DNA of 64,000 bases from contig ML769414.1 of the NCBI GenBank assembly GCA_009733575.1, forward strand, positions 62,001 to 126,000, in the 5' to 3' direction. How positions within the stretch are numbered: the first letter of the stretch is position 1; each line of letters opens with the position of its first letter. The position numbers and the translations under genes are program-made. This document shows, piece by piece, positions 60,747-64,000 of this stretch. The notes under the pieces are model-generated. The model was not told the DNA's origin. It searched no databases and saw only the letters and a list, made by a program, of their open reading frames with translations. Source of the stretch: Gymnopus androsaceus JB14. Lineage: Eukaryota; Basidiomycota; Agaricomycetes; Agaricales; Omphalotaceae.

Positions 60747-63045
60747 ATTTGTATATTGTTAGCTCTCACACTGAAAGATACTGGTCTCCATTTTCCATCA
60801 ACCTGTTGTGATAGGACAGCACCATTGGCAAAATCAGATGAATTGACCTCTACTTGGAATTTCCCATTGTCAAGTGGAACTACTAGTGTAATATCTTCAG
60901 CAATTCTTGACTTTAGGGGCTTGAAACTCTTTGGGACCCCATGACCACTCCACATTTCCTGTGAGTTTGCTAAGAGGTCTTGCAACATGACTGAACCCTT
61001 GAATAAAGCATCTAAAGAAGTTACAAAATCCTAAAAAGGATTGTATGTTGCATTTCTTCTTTGGGATTGGCCAGTCTTTTGACTGCTTCAACTTTCTTTG
61101 GATCCATTCTCACTTGACCATTTCCGACAATGATACCAAGATTGTCAACATGGGGTGACTTGAATGTGCATTTCTCCAGTTTGAGATAAAGACCATTTTC
61201 TTCAAGGATTTTAAGGACTTCATGTACAATGCAACGGTGTTCTTCAAAGGTGTCTGTGAATAGAAGAATATCATCCATATATACGATTATGTGTCCTTCA
61301 TCAATTAGCTGTTTCAGAATGGGGTTCATGAAAGCTTGGAATATTGTGGGAGAGTTTGTAAGGCCAAAAAACATGACTGTTGGTTCAAATAATCCACAGT
61401 TAGTTCTAAATGCTGCTTTCCATTTATCACCATCCTTGATTCAAATATTGTTGTACCCCATTGAATGTCCATCTTTGTGCAGACTTTGGTGTCCTTGAGT
61501 TATAGATGAGTGCTTGGATTAGAGGAAGAGGGTAACAATTTTTAATTGTCATGTCATTGAGTTTTTGATAATCCTGAACTGGTTGTAGAGTACCATCTTT
61601 CTTTTTGACAAAGAAGAATGGTGAAGCCATTGGAGAGTTTAATGGGCAGATTTGTCCTGACCATAGATTTTCCTCTAAGAACTCATCTAATGCTTTTTGT
61701 TCATCAAGATTCAATGAATAAACCTTACAGCTGACAGGATTAGATCCAGGTGTAAGTCTGATAGCATGATCCCATGGTCATCATTTAGGAAGCTCATCAA
61801 ATCCCTTCTTATTGAATACAGCAGGATGTTCCTGAATGTATTAATCTGCTTTAGAGGATTCTGGCATAGCACATATACATCTGTGATCTTTGACATAGCC
61901 TTCCCAATCAAATATGAAAAGTCTCCCTTCTTCTTCTAGACAATGTAAGGAAGTTCCTTCTTCAGGATTAAGCCACCAGGGAGTGTATCCACAACGGGTA
62001 GGACAATGGTTGAAGGGAATGGTGGAATTGGTCCAATCTATGCTAGGATTATGCTCTCAAAGCCAATTGAGACCAATGAAGATGTCAGTGCTTCCAAGAT
62101 TGGTAACTCCGAATTCTATTCTTTCCACATGATCTCCAATGACTAAATGAACTTCTGCCATTGCTTTGATTGATCTGCAGGCATTTAAAGTACCATCAGC
62201 ATTGTATATGGCAATCTTCATGGGGAGTTTTGGGATTGGGATATTATGCTTTTCAACAAATTCCTTATTGATACATGATCTGGGTGCTCCGCAATCTAGG
62301 AGTGTGTCTGCTTCTATTTGATTGCCTTTTGTAATGTCTTCAGTAATAACTGATAGTTTAAGGTCCTTGCCTTTTGTTCCTCTTACAAAACATTTACATT
62401 TGAAGTTATTGACTGCTTCAACTGCATCAGGTACTGACAAGTTCCTTATCTCAGTGACCATTTGTTCTGTTATTTCTTGTCGTTGGTTATTAGGGCCCAA
62501 GTCTGTAATTCTCCAATTTCTCGAGAGTCATTTAATGTCCTTATACAATTTACCAACCATTCTGAAGAATTCTGAGCAAACCTTACAGGGTTTTCAGTCT
62601 TTTTGGGAGATGGAAAAATAGGAGTAGATTTGGGAGTATTTATTGTGTATGAAATATCATTATCTACATATACAGAGCTGTCCATGTCCATAATTGACTG
62701 AGACTCAACAGGACCTGTGTTCACTGTTGAGATTTCACAAAACCCCAGAGCTTCTCAAGCTCTCCCTGGTCTTCTTCATTAAGGGTCATAAATGCCTGTC
62801 GTATAGTTTCCCTTTTTTTTTTTGTGCAATTCCTCTTTATATGTCCGGGGTTTCCACACCCGCATCAGCAAAACCTGGGTGGTCCCATAGCAAGGTCCCC
62901 ATCTGTCCAGAACTGGACAGTTCTATGACTGCTATGGATTGTATTGGAGCTTCTGTACAGTGCTGTAGAGCAACTCATAGCAACTCATAGCAATCCATAG
63001 CAATCCATAGTTCACCCAGGTTTTGCTGATGCGAAACACTTGAAT
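60747..63045 (-). mobile_element. Decayed Ty3/Gypsy retrotransposon, gag end to RNase H
   Basis: Read right to left. A gag zinc-knuckle end (GNPGHIKRNC, ~62830) is followed by a gag or linker ORF (62470-62724), an aspartic protease with TLLDCGAPRSCINKEF (62057-62500; DCGA instead of the usual DSGA/DTGA), reverse transcriptase in two shifted frames ([36 protein letters not shown] with [30 protein letters not shown]) and the first part of RNase H (VEVNSSDFANGAVLSQQ). Stops and frameshifts separate the pieces and no integrase follows. The RNase H frame is cut at ~60747 next to the Copia LTR, so the Copia element probably inserted into or replaced its 3' part. Confidence 0.85.
62861..63033. mobile_element. 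173-bp MITE inserted in the Gypsy gag zinc knuckle
   Basis: Perfect 21-bp terminal inverted repeats, CGCATCAGCAAAACCTGGG at the left and its inverse at the right. The interior has short repeats of CATAGCAA. On the minus strand the element separates the first Cys codon of the gag zinc knuckle (TGT near 63040) from the remaining C-H-C residues (~62830-62860). No target duplication could be read, so the superfamily is unknown. Confidence 0.75.
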
Positions 63046-63144
63046 GGGCCTTGTGCCTACCTTGATCCAACTCCATTGGCTGACCGCTACCTCCATAGGT
63101 AACCCCAGTGCCATCCTGTTGATTTGGAGGTGGTGTTGGGGGTG

Positions 63145-63734
63145 TAGTGATGTGCCGGCCCAGCTTTGGCCCAGTGGGCCGGGGCCTGAGCTTTCCAAAA
63201 CTGAAGCTGGGCCCTACCCCCAGGGCCCTGGCTTGGCCCGGCCTGGCTTTGGTTTAAGCCGGGGCTTTTGATGTGGCTGTGTACATATAAAGAATTCATC
63301 ACTGAGTGGTCCTTTGGAAGGATTATGAGTACTATACACTAAATATAGCTTATTGGAAGTAAACAGAGTCCTTGCAATAAGCTGAAAAGTGCAACAAACC
63401 CAACAATCATGTCTCTGGTGTGTGAGAAAATACCAGGGTTAGTATCCCAAAATGGATATTTACTCTGAGATGACATCTAAAGCAGAGAATTGAGTCAAAT
63501 AGAACCAAATTGCTACTTCAAAGACTGGAAGTAGCATTTTTGAGGTCAAAAATTCCCGGAAACACCATCCTCATACTACTCTCAAAAGCCCCGGCCTGAG
63601 GCCCTGGCTCACGGCTTCACAAAACTCAGGCCAGGCCAAAAGCCGCCTCAGGCCAAAGGTCACGGCCCGGCTTTTCACGGCTTGGCTTGGCTTGGCCCGG
63701 CCTAGGGCTTTCAGGCCGAGCTGGCACATTACTA
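63145..63734. mobile_element. Complete 590-bp hAT-type MITE with 8-bp target duplication
   Basis: Begins TAGTGATGTGCCGGCCCAGC and ends with the inverse of TAGTAATGTGCCAGCTCGGC (about 16 of 20 matching). Flanked by perfect 8-bp direct repeats TGGGGGTG (63137-63144 and 63735-63742). Strong subterminal GGCCCGGC / GGCTTGGC repeats occur at both ends. Size, TAGTG start, target length and subterminal style match the element at 35799-36382, but the two are not the same family member. No coding capacity. Confidence 0.9.
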
Positions 63735-63742
63735 TGGGGGTG

Positions 63743-64000
63743 TTGCTTTAGGTGCCTGCACTTGTGTTTGAGGAGTGGTTTTTGGCATTGAGAACCACAA
63801 GTTTGTATTTCCGAAGCCCCAATTCCTGGTTGCTTTGTTCCTACAACACCAAAGTGTTATGAATGTTCTTATCTTATTAGACACATGGTATTATCTCTTA
63901 TCATTTTTCTTCTATCTACCTTTATATATCTACATAATCACACACTTGTTTAGACATGTGGCTATACTAATTAGGTTCTGTCAATCAGAGTATGATTGTT
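63743..64000. other. Spacer to window end
   Basis: No gene or repeat recognised. Confidence 0.3.

Overview
The window looks like a nuclear scaffold of a filamentous basidiomycete, most likely an agaricomycete. Genes are split by many short introns of about 45-70 nt, with some mini-exons of 13 nt. The protein set is typical of litter- or wood-decay mushrooms: glyoxal oxidase, a GMC oxidoreductase, fungal arylsulfotransferase-like proteins, a kinase fused to a DUF6699-type tail, an ACR3 arsenite carrier and a DHA2-type MFS transporter. Most gene models below were built by hand from frame continuity and splice sites. Those marked as unresolved have ends I could not fix.

Layout. 1-22 kb is ordinary gene space: a kinase/DUF6699 gene (+), a multi-exon membrane protein (-), ACR3 (+), an intron-containing tRNA-Thr, an FHA-domain gene (-), an MFS transporter (-), a zinc-free NADP-dependent alkenal reductase (+) and glyoxal oxidase (-). 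22-41 kb is accessory and strongly rearranged. It holds three dispersed copies of a tiny two-exon secreted peptide gene with a W-C-x-W-C core, a 90-bp palindromic micro-transposon with a 9-bp target duplication, and a 3.7-kb fold-back element. The fold-back arms are ~1.1 kb inverted repeats built of ~158-bp tandem units. A 25-N assembly gap follows, then a ~5-kb tandem duplication carrying a hAT-type MITE, a single-pass membrane protein and a CAP/PR-1 gene. 41-54 kb returns to genes: a GMC oxidoreductase, a tandem pair of arylsulfotransferase-like genes (first copy broken, second intact), an unassigned ORF and a short-chain dehydrogenase. 54-57 kb has an unassigned basidiomycete-type protein and a kinase-like protein. 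57-64 kb is repeat-rich: the 3' end of a Ty1/Copia element with the start of its LTR, a decayed Ty3/Gypsy gag-pol on the other strand split by a 173-bp MITE, and a second hAT-type MITE.

How the genes may relate. Glyoxal oxidase and the GMC enzyme are both plausible extracellular H2O2-producing oxidases. The arylsulfotransferase-like proteins, CAP proteins and W-C-x-W-C peptides are all secreted or surface products, and all are duplicated within or beside the transposon-rich part. This is not a single operon-like pathway. It reads as a rapidly turning-over secretome locus next to conserved genes.

The best candidate for something undescribed is the three-member secreted micro-peptide family (48-50 aa). 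Its intron position, intron phase, TATA-like box and spliced 3' part are conserved. One-base indels between near-identical copies mean that some apparent pseudogenes could be assembly errors.
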